Source: Bacillus thuringiensis (GTDB lineage: Bacteria; Bacillota; Bacilli; Bacillales; Bacillaceae_G). Taken from it: 64,000 bases of DNA. Positions 34,707 through 43,863 of the stretch are shown here, piece by piece (position 1 is the first letter of the stretch; each line of letters begins with the position of its first letter). Location: assembly GCF_014932895.1 (NCBI RefSeq), contig NZ_JACYOF010000007.1, forward strand, positions 1-64,000, written 5' to 3'. A program made the position numbers and the translations under genes. A model generated the notes under the pieces. The model did no database searches and was not told where the DNA came from. It saw nothing but the letters and a program-made list of their open reading frames with translations.

Positions 34707-36267
34707 AATCACCATCAAACTAAAAAATTTGTATCCATATAATTAAAAAATGCTATTCTTTTGTAGAAATATACAGAAAGGATGGCGTTTTGATATGGAA
34801 TTATCGACTTTTGATAAACTAGAATTGTTTTCTGAGGGGTTGCAACGATATATGTCACCACATGTTTTGGAGCAATCAGCTAGAAAGATAGGATTTGTGA
34901 AACGAAAAAGTAAATATCGTGCACAAGATTTAGTAGCTCTTTGTATTTGGTTAAGTCAAAACATAGCTCATACTTCATTGACACAATTATGTAGTCGATT
35001 AGAAACTAACACAGGTATTTCTATGAGTCCAGAAGGACTCAATCAACGTTTTAATTCTCAGGCTGTTTAGTTTTTACAACAACTCTTAGCACATTTACTT
35101 CATCGGCAATTTTGTTCTTCAAGTAAGATTCCAACTTTGTATACAAACTATTTTCGACGTATTCGTGTATTGGATTCTACACATTTTTAAGTTTCAGATA
35201 AATTTGCTTCTACATATCAAGGTTCAGGAAGGCAAAATGATAAAATTTATGGTTCTACTTGTTTAACGTCCCTTCAACCGAACGATCTATGTATACGTGA
35301 TTTAGGATACTTTGATTTAAAAGACTTACATACTATAGAAGAGTGTAATGATTATTTTATTTCAAGATTAAAGCTCAATACACGTATATATCAGAAAAAT
35401 AAAGAGCCTGAATACTTTCAAAATGGAACAATAAAAAAGCACTCTGGGTACATCAAATTAGATATGGAGCAATTTATTGACCAATTACAGTCAGGTGAAA
35501 CACATGAAATTCCTGAGATTTATATTGGGATGTATCAAAAGCTTCCTGCAAGATTAATTCTGTATAAATTAACTGAAACGTAAATGAAAAGTAGACAGAA
35601 GGATTTAGCATCTAAAGAACATAAAAAGCAAATTACCTATAAAGAACGTAGTAAACAGCTTAGTGCAATTAACTTTTACATTACAAATATTCCTTTGGAA
35701 TATCTACCAAAGGAGCAAGTATACGATTTTTACTCCTTACGATGGCAAATTGAACTTATCTTTAAAACATGGAAATCATTTTTTCGTATTCATCAATGTA
35801 GTTCTGTAAAATTAGAAAGACTAGAATGTCACTTATACGGACAATTAATAAGTATCCTTCTTTGTTCCTCCACCATGTTTCAAATGCGCCAATTACTCCT
35901 CATCAAGAAGAAACGAGAATTAAGCGAATATAAAGCAACTTATATCATAAAAGATTATTTTTCACTTATTTATCAATCTTTGCAAAAAGACACCCAAGAA
36001 TTAACAAAGATATTGTTTCGTCTGTTCAATCTTTTACAGAAAAACGGACGAAAATCCCATAGGTATGAGAAGAAAACAGTCTTTGATATCTTAGGTGTCG
36101 TCTACAACTTTTCTAAGTCTCACAATCATGTAGCGTAATTCAAAAAAATTGAAACCCAATAGGGTTTATTTGATATGCAATTCTTTAAAAAACTTACACG
36201 GGATCTTTAGAAAAAAGAAAAAATCTCCCATGAAATTAACTTATATAAGCTTAGCTTGATGGGCATG
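34707..36267. mobile_element. Decayed IS231-type element
   Basis: Degenerate left end ACCATCAAACTAA (within 34707-34725) and right end CTTAGCTTGATGGGCATG (36250-36267). The transposase inside is broken. Only 3 bp (CCC) separate the right end from the next IS231-type MITE. Confidence 0.75.
34795..36138 (+). pseudogene. Inactive IS231 transposase
   Basis: Starts MELSTFDKLELFSEGLQRY at ATG 34795 with the usual GAAAGGATGGCG. It is interrupted by TAG at 35068 and TAA at 35187, lacks about 26 codons near 35230 (GSGRQNDK replaces the long GGCSHTEGVK segment), and has a further TAA at 35581. The C-terminal part ([37 protein letters not shown]) is still readable. Clearly non-functional. Confidence 0.9.
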
Positions 36268-36270
36268 CCC

Positions 36271-36397
36271 CATGCCCATCAAGCTAAAATTTTGAAGTAT
36301 CCCCAAAATGAAAATTTTATAATTTACAAGTATCTACGAGAATTTAACTGATTTTTTTCATTTTAGAGAACAACCATTTTCTTGACTAGATACGATA
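36271..36397. mobile_element. IS231-end MITE, inverted relative to 16801
   Basis: Begins CATGCCCATCAAGCTAA; its first ~40 bases match the reverse of the 16801-16928 copy (TTTTGAAGTATCCCCAAAA). The right end is degenerate (TTCTTGACTAGATA). Confidence 0.6.
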
Positions 36398-36584
36398 TAA
36401 TGGTTTCTCAAATAAAGATTGTTAAGAAGGTATATGGTAAATCACTGAATATCCAACTTACAATTGGTAAATAATCCGCTCCTTTTTCTGAATAAAAAAT
36501 AATATTAAATCCATGTATTTAATGTGATATTATATATTGAACTCTTTAGGAGATTATCACTTATACCAATATTCAGGAGGAATT

Positions 36585-37031
36585 ATGAGTAACCAAAATA
36601 GTAATGAAACACCAAATAAAATTGAAATTGTGGTCATGATTTTAGGGCTAGTTTTACCACTTTTCCTTCCAGCATTTTTAATGCTAGCATTAGGCAAATG
36701 GATGCCAGATGAGATTATATTTCCTGGAGTAATGTCATTATTTATCTTATCTTTTGAATTATTCATCGTAGCGGCTATTTTCACAAAGATTTTAAGTCAA
36801 TGTGGATTGCCTGAAAAGAAATTAGAGGAATTAGAATTTTTGGGTTTTACAATCTCAATAGCTTCAGCCTTCCTTTCAACATATGTAGGATACTTTGGAA
36901 TCGCAAAAATCGGATTAACTTCAGTTGAATTATCTCCTCATGGCATTTTAATTGTAGCTATTGTGTCCACAATTATTTTAACTATTTTATTAAAGGTACT
37001 GGGAAAATTCGATACAGATACAAATAAATAA
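36585..37031 (+). CDS. Four-helix membrane protein (148 aa)
   Basis: ATG 36585 follows CAGGAGGAATT, which decides against the longer frame from 36537. Helices at about residues 15-35, 45-67, 83-104 and 115-138; the N- and C-termini are polar. No recognised family or motif. Single gene between IS231 remnants; its acquisition history is unclear. Confidence 0.65.
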   Translation: MSNQNSNETPNKIEIVVMILGLVLPLFLPAFLMLALGKWMPDEIIFPGVMSLFILSFELFIVAAIFTKILSQCGLPEKKLEELEFLGFTISIASAFLSTYVGYFGIAKIGLTSVELSPHGILIVAIVSTIILTILLKVLGKFDTDTNK

Positions 37032-37045
37032 TATATAAACATAAA

Positions 37046-37170
37046 ACCATCAAGCTGAAAAATTGTATCCATAAAACGAAAAAACACTATTCTTTTTGTA
37101 GAAATATACAGAAAGGATGGCGTTTTTGGTATGAATTTATCGATTTCAGATGAATTACAATTAGAAGGAT
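37046..37170 (+). mobile_element. IS231 5' remnant
   Basis: ACCATCAAGCTGAAAAATT, then the leader with GAAAGGATGGCG and a start reading MNLSISDELQLEGY before a stop; the rest of the element is gone, ending at or near cassette C2. Confidence 0.7.
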
Positions 37171-37246
37171 ATTAATAATTTTGGGAACTTTCTGGGGAAC
37201 AGCCGAGATACATGTAATTTTGAGTCATAAGCTTACTTTTATTTCC

Positions 37247-37860
37247 AAGCACAATCAAATTAGCGTTTTCTCTATTATTTTTGAACCCATTATCATACAC
37301 CCTATTCATACATTAGAAATGAAGTGTTTTCAGTAACTAATGAATGATTGGGGTGTACCGATAATAGGTAAATTTTATAATACAAATAGGTGAAACTATC
37401 AATAAATAAAAAGGTTCTTCCCAGAGTAAAAGGTTTTACAACAGGTTAGGTTTGAAAAAATTATTTATAGTTAAGAAAAAGCATGACAATTTTATGTCAT
37501 GCTTTTTTATTTTATAATTACAGACTTTTGTGTACTAATACTAAAAATTATTTAAAATAATTGTTTGGAAAGATGGTATGAAATAGTGTTAAGTAGCAAT
37601 AAAGTTATTTAATTTACAATAAAGTCTTTTAAAAAATAAAATAGTTGTTTAAAGATCCTTCTTTAACTAAACGGCAGGTTAGTTTTAATACAATGTTTGT
37701 ATTATCATTTAACCAAAGTGATAGAAGGTCGAAGAAAAGGCAGTAATATAGAAGTGCCATTCCTAATGTGGGCTGGCACTTGGTAAGGTGCAAAATTCAT
37801 TATTTGATTTCGGCTGAGGAATTTGATTCATCTATTTTTCTTGGACTTTATTATGATTCC
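37247..37860. other. Intergenic inside cassette C2
   Basis: No gene. 37478-37510 is a terminator-like hairpin (AAAAAGCATGACA / TGTCATGCTTTTTT). 37598-37657 holds three diverged 20-bp units related to the repeats at 18928. Confidence 0.5.
37598..37657. repeat. 20-bp tandem repeats, diverged
   Basis: AATAAAGTTATTTAATTTAC, AATAAAGTCTTTTAAAAAAT and AAAATAGTTGTTTAAAGATC; the first two follow the order and sequence of the first units at 18928. Confidence 0.6.
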
Positions 37861-38529
37861 TTAGGCAGCCTTCTCTGTTTTAAATACCCATTGTTGAAGA
37901 GTTGGTTGATAATACGGTATCATCCACCCTAAAATTTTGCCAATAAAATAGGCGGAAATTAGTGTACCGATTCCGATTGAGCCTAATGATTGAATGAAAA
38001 CTATACAGATTGCACCAGCCACACAAATGTTTATTAAATCGCTCAAAATTTTTGCTTTACCGAATTTTAAATTAAATTTTTCACTAATTGCATAAGTTAA
38101 CGCATCATACGGCATTAATGGCAGTTTCGCTGTTGTATAGCCCATTAAACCGACCGCTATAACGAATAAACTAACAATCAAATATACACTTCGAGCAAGG
38201 ATAGTTTCAGGTGCAGGGAAAAGTTGTACAAGGAAAAGCGTTGCATCCATGAAAAACCCAAATAAAAACGAAATAATGAATTGACTCACAAATTCATTTA
38301 ACTCCATTCGTTTACTTAATATCACTTGAATAATAATGTATAAAACATTTGCAAGCGCCATTGTCACACCAACCGATAAACCAATCGTTAGCGTACTTGC
38401 ATATGCTAATGATGACACAGGCGATACACCAAATCCTGCTTGAATCGACATGCTAATACCAATCGACATAAAAAATAACCCGAGCACGTATAAGATGATG
38501 CGCTTCAAGGTTCTGTTCCAATGATTCAT
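37861..38529 (-). CDS. YczE/YitT-like membrane protein
   Basis: 222 aa, five to six membrane helices. The family pattern is seen in the first helix (LGLFFMSIGISMSIQAGFGVSP) and in LPLMPYDALTYAISEKFNLKFGKAK. ATG 38529 is preferred over 38541 since GTGAGAG precedes it. The family is widespread in Firmicutes, function not established; some members neighbour LysR or antibiotic genes. Divergent from the LysR gene across a 132-base spacer with a palindromic site, so it is probably that regulator's target. Confidence 0.75.
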   Translation of the reverse strand: MNHWNRTLKRIILYVLGLFFMSIGISMSIQAGFGVSPVSSLAYASTLTIGLSVGVTMALANVLYIIIQVILSKRMELNEFVSQFIISFLFGFFMDATLFLVQLFPAPETILARSVYLIVSLFVIAVGLMGYTTAKLPLMPYDALTYAISEKFNLKFGKAKILSDLINICVAGAICIVFIQSLGSIGIGTLISAYFIGKILGWMIPYYQPTLQQWVFKTEKAA

Positions 38530-38615
38530 AGTATCTCTCACTTTCTAGTTAATATTATCAATATTATAGCTATAGAATTAAATATAACGCCAAATTAGAC
38601 ATATGAAAAATATAT

Positions 38616-38635
38616 ATATGATAAACTAATCATAT
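38616..38635. promoter_or_regulatory. Candidate LysR operator
   Basis: ATATGAT-AAACTA-ATCATAT, perfect 7-bp arms with a T-N11-A core, midway between the divergent membrane-protein and LysR genes. Confidence 0.6.
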
Positions 38636-38661
38636 CAAAAAACATATGATGGAGAGATACA

Positions 38662-39537
38662 ATGGATTTTCGACAATTATATTACTTTAAAGAAATTGTG
38701 AAACAAGGAAGCATTTCTAAAGCAGCAGAAGTGCTCCATATCGCGCAGCCACCACTTAGCCAATTATTAAAAAAGCTTGAAACTGATCTTGGCACAACTT
38801 TAATTCATCGATACCGTCAAAAATGGGAACTTACAGAAACAGGTGAAATACTATACCAATATGCCAATCAAATGCTAATGCAAATTCAAGATGTAAAGCA
38901 GCAAATTCAAGAAATTGAACAAGGTATAGGAGGAACAGTAAGTATCGGTGTATCGTCTACATGTTCGAATATGCTCATTGACTATGTTAGTACGTTTAGA
39001 ACACAATACCCTAATGTTAAAATAAATATAGTAACTGGAAATTCAGAAGAATTATTAAAAAGACTAGAGCAAAGAGAAATTGATGTTGCCTTACTTTTAC
39101 GATTGGGCAATAGTGAACAATATGAGATGAAAATATTAAAAAAACAACCAACCGCTGTGATTATTCCAACAAGTTGGGCAAAATCATTTTCATCACAGCA
39201 TGTGACGATTGAACAGATTGCCAAGTTCCCATTCATTATGCTAGGAGCAATGGAAGGACTCTCCTTCAATGAAGACCTCTTCAAAGTGTTTGATGAACAT
39301 CAAGTCAAGCCAAATATCATTATCGAGTGTAAAGATATAAGGATGGTTGTAGCACTTGTTAGTAGAGGACTAGGATTATCCGTTATTCCAAGAATGGATT
39401 ACACATCATCATTTTTAGAACATACAACGCTTTTTGAATTGAAACAATTTGATTTTTATTTAGAGCCTGTAATAGTAAAATTAAAAGACCAAAGAATTTC
39501 CAAAGTAGCATCTCAATTTTGGGGAATGGTTGATTAG
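38662..39537 (+). CDS. LysR-family regulator
   Basis: 291 aa. N-terminal helix-turn-helix MDFRQLYYFKEIVKQGSISKAAEVLHIAQPPLSQLLKKLE typical of LysR proteins, followed by a linker helix and the periplasmic-binding-like effector domain (about residues 90-291, with GGTVSIGVSSTCS and VSRGLGLSVIPRMDY). ATG 38662 behind GGAGAG. Divergent from the membrane gene and probably both activates it and represses itself at the intervening palindrome. Effector unknown. Confidence 0.85.
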   Translation: MDFRQLYYFKEIVKQGSISKAAEVLHIAQPPLSQLLKKLETDLGTTLIHRYRQKWELTETGEILYQYANQMLMQIQDVKQQIQEIEQGIGGTVSIGVSSTCSNMLIDYVSTFRTQYPNVKINIVTGNSEELLKRLEQREIDVALLLRLGNSEQYEMKILKKQPTAVIIPTSWAKSFSSQHVTIEQIAKFPFIMLGAMEGLSFNEDLFKVFDEHQVKPNIIIECKDIRMVVALVSRGLGLSVIPRMDYTSSFLEHTTLFELKQFDFYLEPVIVKLKDQRISKVASQFWGMVD

Positions 39538-39607
39538 GAGATGTGAACAAAGCAAAATAGCCTTCAATCAAGTAATATAGACATCGTCCGAAAAATTGAG
39601 CCGGGAT

Positions 39608-39673
39608 AAAAAAGTTCTTTACTAATTTGAAAAACGCAGTAATTACACTACTTATTAGTAAAGAACTTTTTTA
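39608..39673 (+). terminator. Long terminator after the LysR gene
   Basis: AAAAAAGTTCTTTACTAAT pairs with ATTAGTAAAGAACTTTTTT across a 27-base loop. Confidence 0.7.
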
Positions 39674-39770
39674 TGTAAAGACAGAAACGATATTTATAAG
39701 TTCAATAAATTGCACTTGGAAATAAAAGTAAGCCTATGACCTATTTTTACACCTATCTCGGTCGACCCCT

Positions 39771-40256
39771 TTTCTCAACGTTGTTGTAGCATTTTTAAAT
39801 TATAATATAAGTAATTCTTTTTATTATTTTATTTTTGTTCTTTCCTGTTGCAGAATCCTTATTATAAGGATTCTTTTTTGTATCAAAAAATCTAGAAAGA
39901 AAAAAGATAAGATTGGCGAACATGATCTTATCTTTAGCACAAGGAGTAAACACAAGGATAACCATCATATTTTTATTAAAAATTAATTTTGAATATTAAA
40001 ACTATAATTAACAGGTATATCAATATTGAGAAATTTTTCACAAAATTAGCTGTGAATGATTCAAAACCCCAATGTAAACTTTTAGCCATTAGTTACTTTC
40101 AAATCACCGAAAACAATAACCTTAAAGTAATCCCCTGGTATCATCAAAATCAGAAAGAAAAATATACATTCAAAACACCATAAATAAAGAGTCTGAATTC
40201 TTCATGAAAAATGAGTACCTCATCACTATTGAGATACTCATCCAAAAAAACATAAA
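39771..40256. other. Intergenic, first half of a duplicated block
   Basis: 39799-40531 is a diverged copy of 44612-45346. A short frame at 39989-40183 is not kept in the other copy and is not taken as a gene. A hairpin GAATCCTTA/TAAGGATTC at about 39855-39875 is terminator-like. Confidence 0.5.
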
Positions 40257-40531
40257 TTAACTATTAGTATTTAACTCCGTACTGTATTTCTTTATAAAAA
40301 ACGCCATTATTAACGTAATAATTCCTATACCTAAACCAAGTAATTGATCTAACGAAATTACATCACGAAAAACCCAACGTATAATAAATCCCACACCAAA
40401 TACTAATACAAGTAAAAAACCAAAATATTTTAATCCCCCATAAATGTTTTCCATAGCCACACCCCTTATAACTTCATAATAAGATTGCACCATATTATGG
40501 AACCTAAGTGAGGGTATCCACATCAGATAAC
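39799..40531. repeat. ~735-bp direct duplication, copy A
   Basis: Starts AATTATAATATAAGTAATTC-type sequence, includes GTTGCAGAATCCTTAT and a 65-aa gene, and ends CCACATCAGATAAC. Copy B is 44612-45346 in the same orientation. Beyond the shared end the sequences differ: copy A runs directly into an IS231 transposase fragment. Confidence 0.75.
40257..40454 (-). CDS. 65-aa membrane protein, duplicate A
   Basis: ATG 40454 behind AAGGGGTG. The protein begins MENIYGGLKYFGFLLVL with helices at about residues 9-26 and 37-53; the end is KKYSTELNTNS. Nearly identical to the gene at 45075-45272 (IRWVF versus IHWVF, NI versus NV). Function unknown; conservation of the frame between the copies supports it being real. 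Confidence 0.65.
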   Translation of the reverse strand: MENIYGGLKYFGFLLVLVFGVGFIIRWVFRDVISLDQLLGLGIGIITLIMAFFIKKYSTELNTNS

Positions 40532-40925
40532 TAATGTGCTAGAACACTTAGCCAAAGAAAAAGGATTCGTTCAGCGAAAGAGTAAACATTAAGCACAGGA
40601 GTTAGTTGCTTTATGTGTATGGCTTAATCAACAGGTCGCAAGTATACCACTCACGCAATTATGTAGCTGTCTTGAAGTATCTACAGGTGTTCTTATAAGT
40701 CCTGAAGGACTTAACCAACGATTTAATGCTTCCACAATAAAGTATCTTGAACAAGTTCTAGCTAACCTTCTAACCCAAAGAATTCATTCAACACAAGAAA
40801 CAATTCATCAATATACCATGATCTTTAAGCACATTCCGGTTCTAGATTCTACAACATTTCAGCTTCCAGATAAGTTTCCTTCACATTATCAAGGTTCAGG
40901 TGGAAGTAGCATAGATAATTATTAA
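40531..40925 (+). pseudogene. IS231 transposase fragment
   Basis: Reads LEHLAKEKGFVQRKSKH, a stop, then AQELVALCVWLNQQVAS, ISPEGLNQRFNAST, and VLDSTTFQLPDKFPSHYQGS before it ends at a TAA. This is about residues 20-155 of an IS231 transposase with an internal stop and no terminal repeats. It abuts copy A of the duplicated block, suggesting the two came together by recombination. Confidence 0.85.
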
Positions 40926-40938
40926 GAGAAATCATTAT

Positions 40939-41814
40939 TTATAAAAATAATGATTCAATTAATTTCATAAGTCGTTGTTTTGTCTGGCTCAAATAGTTTC
41001 TGTTTTTAGAAGAAATTAATAATCCTATAGGCATTTGGGGATCAAATCCTTTAACCTTAAATGATATATTACCTTTGTTTAAAATAGTTCCCTTAGGAAT
41101 AATACCTATTGCATTTCCAAAAACCATTTGTGGAATAAGATGTAATGCACTACAATTGTAAACTCTTTTAAAAGATAAATTATTTTCTGATAAAAAGGCA
41201 TTCACAGACTGATAATAATAACAACTATTCTCCCCAATTAAAATAGGATAATTAATGATATCGAATACTTCAACTGACTCTTTGTGTAATATTGGATGAT
41301 GAGGGTTATTGACAATAAATTCAATTTGTTCATTGTAAAGTGGAGTGAAGTTCAAATTGGAACTATTTTTGTTGTTTCCGCAAACAGCAAAATCAATTTT
41401 ATTTTGTTCTAATAGTTGTGATAAAAGTGCTGTGTTCCCTACAACAAAATCACAATGTATATATGGTTTCTCATTGTCTAAATAGTTTAATATAGATGGC
41501 ATTAACTTTTTTGCAACAGATTCTGTTAGTCCTATTCTTACCGTCCCTTTTTCCTCATTACTTATGCGCTGCGCTTGAGATATTGAATAATCCCAATGCA
41601 TTAATAAGTTATCTACCTCCTTTGCAAATAAAGTACCTTCCTCTGTTAATCGTGCATCCCACCCTCGTTCAAATAGCAGGAAGCCAAGTTCATTCTCCAG
41701 CTTTTTTATATGTGTTGTTACAGTTGATTGAGCATAGTTTAATTTTTTTGCTGCCAGTGAAAAAGTTCCTTCTTCGACAATCATCTTAAATGTATTTAAC
41801 TCTTTTATTTCCAT
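40939..41814 (-). CDS. LysR-family regulator
   Basis: 291 aa from ATG 41814 behind GGGGTGTG (GTG 41820 possible). Helix-turn-helix EIKELNTFKMIVEEGTFSLAAKKLNYAQSTVTTHIKKLE and an effector-binding domain (GTVRIGLTESVAKK, FGNAIGIIPKG). Divergent from a tautomerase and a carboxymuconolactone decarboxylase-like gene with a 109-base spacer, so it probably regulates that operon in response to an aromatic or related small acid; this is inference. Confidence 0.85.
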   Translation of the reverse strand: MEIKELNTFKMIVEEGTFSLAAKKLNYAQSTVTTHIKKLENELGFLLFERGWDARLTEEGTLFAKEVDNLLMHWDYSISQAQRISNEEKGTVRIGLTESVAKKLMPSILNYLDNEKPYIHCDFVVGNTALLSQLLEQNKIDFAVCGNNKNSSNLNFTPLYNEQIEFIVNNPHHPILHKESVEVFDIINYPILIGENSCYYYQSVNAFLSENNLSFKRVYNCSALHLIPQMVFGNAIGIIPKGTILNKGNISFKVKGFDPQMPIGLLISSKNRNYLSQTKQRLMKLIESLFL

Positions 41815-41923
41815 CTTCACACCCCATCTTTATCGGTTTTATTGATAATTATACGATATATTTTCAATTATACAAATCGAGTTAATGGAAGTAAAATAAG
41901 GTCATAAGAAAGGGAGTGAAAAT

Positions 41924-42337
41924 ATGCCGTTTGTTAATGTTTATTATCCAGAGGGTCAATTGAATAAAGAAGAGCTAAAAACGGTAAGTAATAGTATTCA
42001 TTATTCATTGATTGAACATTTTGAAGTCCCAGAAAATGATTATTTTCAAATGTTTTTACCTTACCGACCTAATCAATTTTTTTACGATCCACATTATCTC
42101 TTAGAAGGAGAGAAAAAGAGAACAGAAAAAATAATGCATGTTTCTATTACATGTGGGCCAGGAAGAACAATAAACCAGAAAAAGAGTTTGTATCAATCCA
42201 TATCGAAAACTATTTCTAATCATTTAAAAATCTCTACAACTGATATTTTTATTACATTAAACGAGACACCTGTTGAAAACTGGTCATTTGGTCAAGGAGT
42301 GGCACAAATGGTTAATATGAGGGAGGGAAAAGAATAG
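41924..42337 (+). CDS. Tautomerase-superfamily protein (137 aa)
   Basis: ATG 41924 behind AAGGGAGTG. Pro-1 is directly after the initiator Met (MPFVNVYYPEGQL), the catalytic proline of this superfamily. The length fits the two-domain malonate-semialdehyde-decarboxylase-like group rather than the short 4-oxalocrotonate tautomerases; FITLNETPVENWSFG matches the conserved end of that type. Start of a three-gene run with overlaps, divergent from a LysR gene. Confidence 0.75.
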   Translation: MPFVNVYYPEGQLNKEELKTVSNSIHYSLIEHFEVPENDYFQMFLPYRPNQFFYDPHYLLEGEKKRTEKIMHVSITCGPGRTINQKKSLYQSISKTISNHLKISTTDIFITLNETPVENWSFGQGVAQMVNMREGKE

Positions 42338-42660
42338 TGAATGATCGTATTGAATCCCATATACCAAAGAAAATGAGAAATATGGCTCCCGATTTTGTTG
42401 ATCATAGTGAAAACATATTATTCGAAAAGATATGGAGAGACCCTACTTTAACATCCAAAGAAAGAAGTTTATGTACACTATCTGCCCTAATTAGTATCGG
42501 CAATACTGAACAACTACCATTTCATCTACAACTAGCTGAAAAGAATGGAATTAACGAAAAGGAAATTATTGCTTTGATAACACATATGGCCTTTTATGCT
42601 GGATGGCCTAAAGCGGCTGCAACGCTAAACATGATAATGAACAAAAATGAAATCTGCTAG
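42337..42660 (+). CDS. Carboxymuconolactone decarboxylase-like protein
   Basis: 107 aa; the GTG start at 42337 overlaps the last base of the tautomerase stop, so the two are translationally coupled. CMD/AhpD-like helical fold: PTLTSKERSLCTLSALISIG, then QLPFHLQLAEKNGINEKEIIALITHMAFYAGWPKAAATL, with the conserved Glu and His. The C-x-x-C of AhpD is absent, so decarboxylase or unknown activity is more likely than peroxidase. Cytoplasmic. Confidence 0.8.
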   Translation: MNDRIESHIPKKMRNMAPDFVDHSENILFEKIWRDPTLTSKERSLCTLSALISIGNTEQLPFHLQLAEKNGINEKEIIALITHMAFYAGWPKAAATLNMIMNKNEIC

Positions 42661-42673
42661 ATAAGAAGCTAGT

Positions 42674-43207
42674 TTGAAAAATCTCTTTTTATGGATTCTT
42701 TTTACATATCGACTCATTCAGTATCCATTAGACCATTATTTTCAACTTGCAGATCAATACTCTCCAGCTAAGTATTATATGAAAGGTAATATTGTAGGTA
42801 ATAAGATCCAAATGAACATCGTTGGATTCATGGTAGCATGTGGAATTACAATTATTTTGTTTATGTTTGGTAAAAATATTAGAAAAATTGCTGCTTTAGT
42901 ACTCGCACTAATGTCTATTTACTCTTTTGTGGATGAAATTAGAACAAAGGATGTTCCAGTATACGCAATGATTTTGAGTGGTTTGGTTATTATAATAGCC
43001 TTTGCAGGTGCGGTAAAGTTTAAGAGGTGCTTCTTATTAGGAGCATGGATGATTTTTAGCACAACTGTAGGTTTTATCATTATAGGTAATCATATTTTTA
43101 AACCATGGGTATTCATAGAGACAGCAGGATTTTTGTTAATATTTGTGAAAGGAAATGTTTTTTTAGTTACTAAACAGAGCACACAAACTGCAACAGAAAT
43201 CAATTGA
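42674..43207 (+). CDS. Membrane protein (177 aa) in the tautomerase operon
   Basis: TTG 42674, 13 bases after the CMD-like gene; AAGAAGCTAG is a weak site. Five to six hydrophobic helices from residue 45 onward (GFMVACGITIILFMFG, VLALMSIYSF, ILSGLVIIIAFAGAVKF, ...). No recognised family. Probably co-transcribed with the two genes before it and ends near a terminator shared with a convergent lipoprotein gene. Confidence 0.55.
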   Translation: MKNLFLWILFTYRLIQYPLDHYFQLADQYSPAKYYMKGNIVGNKIQMNIVGFMVACGITIILFMFGKNIRKIAALVLALMSIYSFVDEIRTKDVPVYAMILSGLVIIIAFAGAVKFKRCFLLGAWMIFSTTVGFIIIGNHIFKPWVFIETAGFLLIFVKGNVFLVTKQSTQTATEIN

Positions 43208-43329
43208 TAAGAATAAATACATACAATTCTGTTAAAACTGCGGTAGGGGTTCTGGTAAAAAGAAATAATTTAAAATAATAATCCCTATAAAAAAGTTTGG
43301 GCTTATTCTCTGTTAGAAAGGGAAAAGTA

Positions 43330-43370
43330 AAAAAGACAATGATGGGTTAAAGTCCCATCATTGTCTTTTT
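43330..43370. terminator. Bidirectional terminator
   Basis: AAAAAGACAATGATGGG / CCCATCATTGTCTTTTT with a 7-base loop between convergent genes. Confidence 0.8.
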
Positions 43371-43371
43371 A

Positions 43372-43863
43372 TTATTGAAAACATTTCGTATCAAGAACAT
43401 ACGCTGTAACATGTCCATCTCGGACATCTGTTAGTGTGATAGTATAAGATCCAGCATTCATTTTAGCTGAGACACCGTCTCTCAATTGATACGTTTTTTT
43501 TTCACCATTATCATGTTTAACAACCATCTCATCGTTTGTTATGCTCTCAATCAGCAACTTATCAATTTTATCCCCCGCACGTAATGTAAATTCCTTATCA
43601 TATTCATTACAATTTATTTGTAAATTTTGAAGTACAATATTTTGTTTTTCAGGAAGGTTTTCTTCCTTTTGAGCAGGCACGTTTCGACCGCTCGCCTCAT
43701 TATTTTCTTCCTGCGTCTCTTTTACTTCTTGTGCGGTATCCTGATTATCCGATTTCTGCGTTTCTTTCGCCCCTTGTGATTCACTTGCTGTTTTTTCAAC
43801 ATTTCCACAAGCAGCTAACATTAAACAAGCAATCAGAAGAAATAATATCCCTGTCTTTTTCAC
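43372..43863 (-). CDS. Predicted lipoprotein (163 aa)
   Basis: GTG 43863 behind AAGAGGTG, giving a normal KKTG signal peptide and lipobox LAAC (Cys 19). A long Glu/Gln/Lys-rich spacer (residues 25-75) follows, then a small beta-rich domain with two cysteines (INCNEYDKEF and DTKCFQ at the end) that could be disulfide-linked. No recognised family. Attached to the outer face of the membrane by inference. Confidence 0.65.
   Translation of the reverse strand: MKKTGILFLLIACLMLAACGNVEKTASESQGAKETQKSDNQDTAQEVKETQEENNEASGRNVPAQKEENLPEKQNIVLQNLQINCNEYDKEFTLRAGDKIDKLLIESITNDEMVVKHDNGEKKTYQLRDGVSAKMNAGSYTITLTDVRDGHVTAYVLDTKCFQ

Larger units (their letters stand above)
37194..39770. mobile_element. Cassette C2: 53-bp inverted ends with LysR/YczE genes
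   Basis: The left end 37194-37246 (GGGGAACAGCCGAGATACAT ... CTTACTTTTATTTCC) and right end 39719-39770 match the ends of cassette C1 at 24236-25505 in inverted pairs; the right end is one base shorter near its terminus. The unit encloses a YczE-type membrane protein and a divergent LysR gene but no transposase. Flanks TTTCT (left) and TTTTCT (right) nearly repeat, so a 5-bp duplication is possible but not exact. Confidence 0.7.

Noticed and set aside
39989-40183. 64-codon frame in duplicated block A
   Set aside because: Copy B at 44800 carries base gains that break the frame, so it is not conserved.
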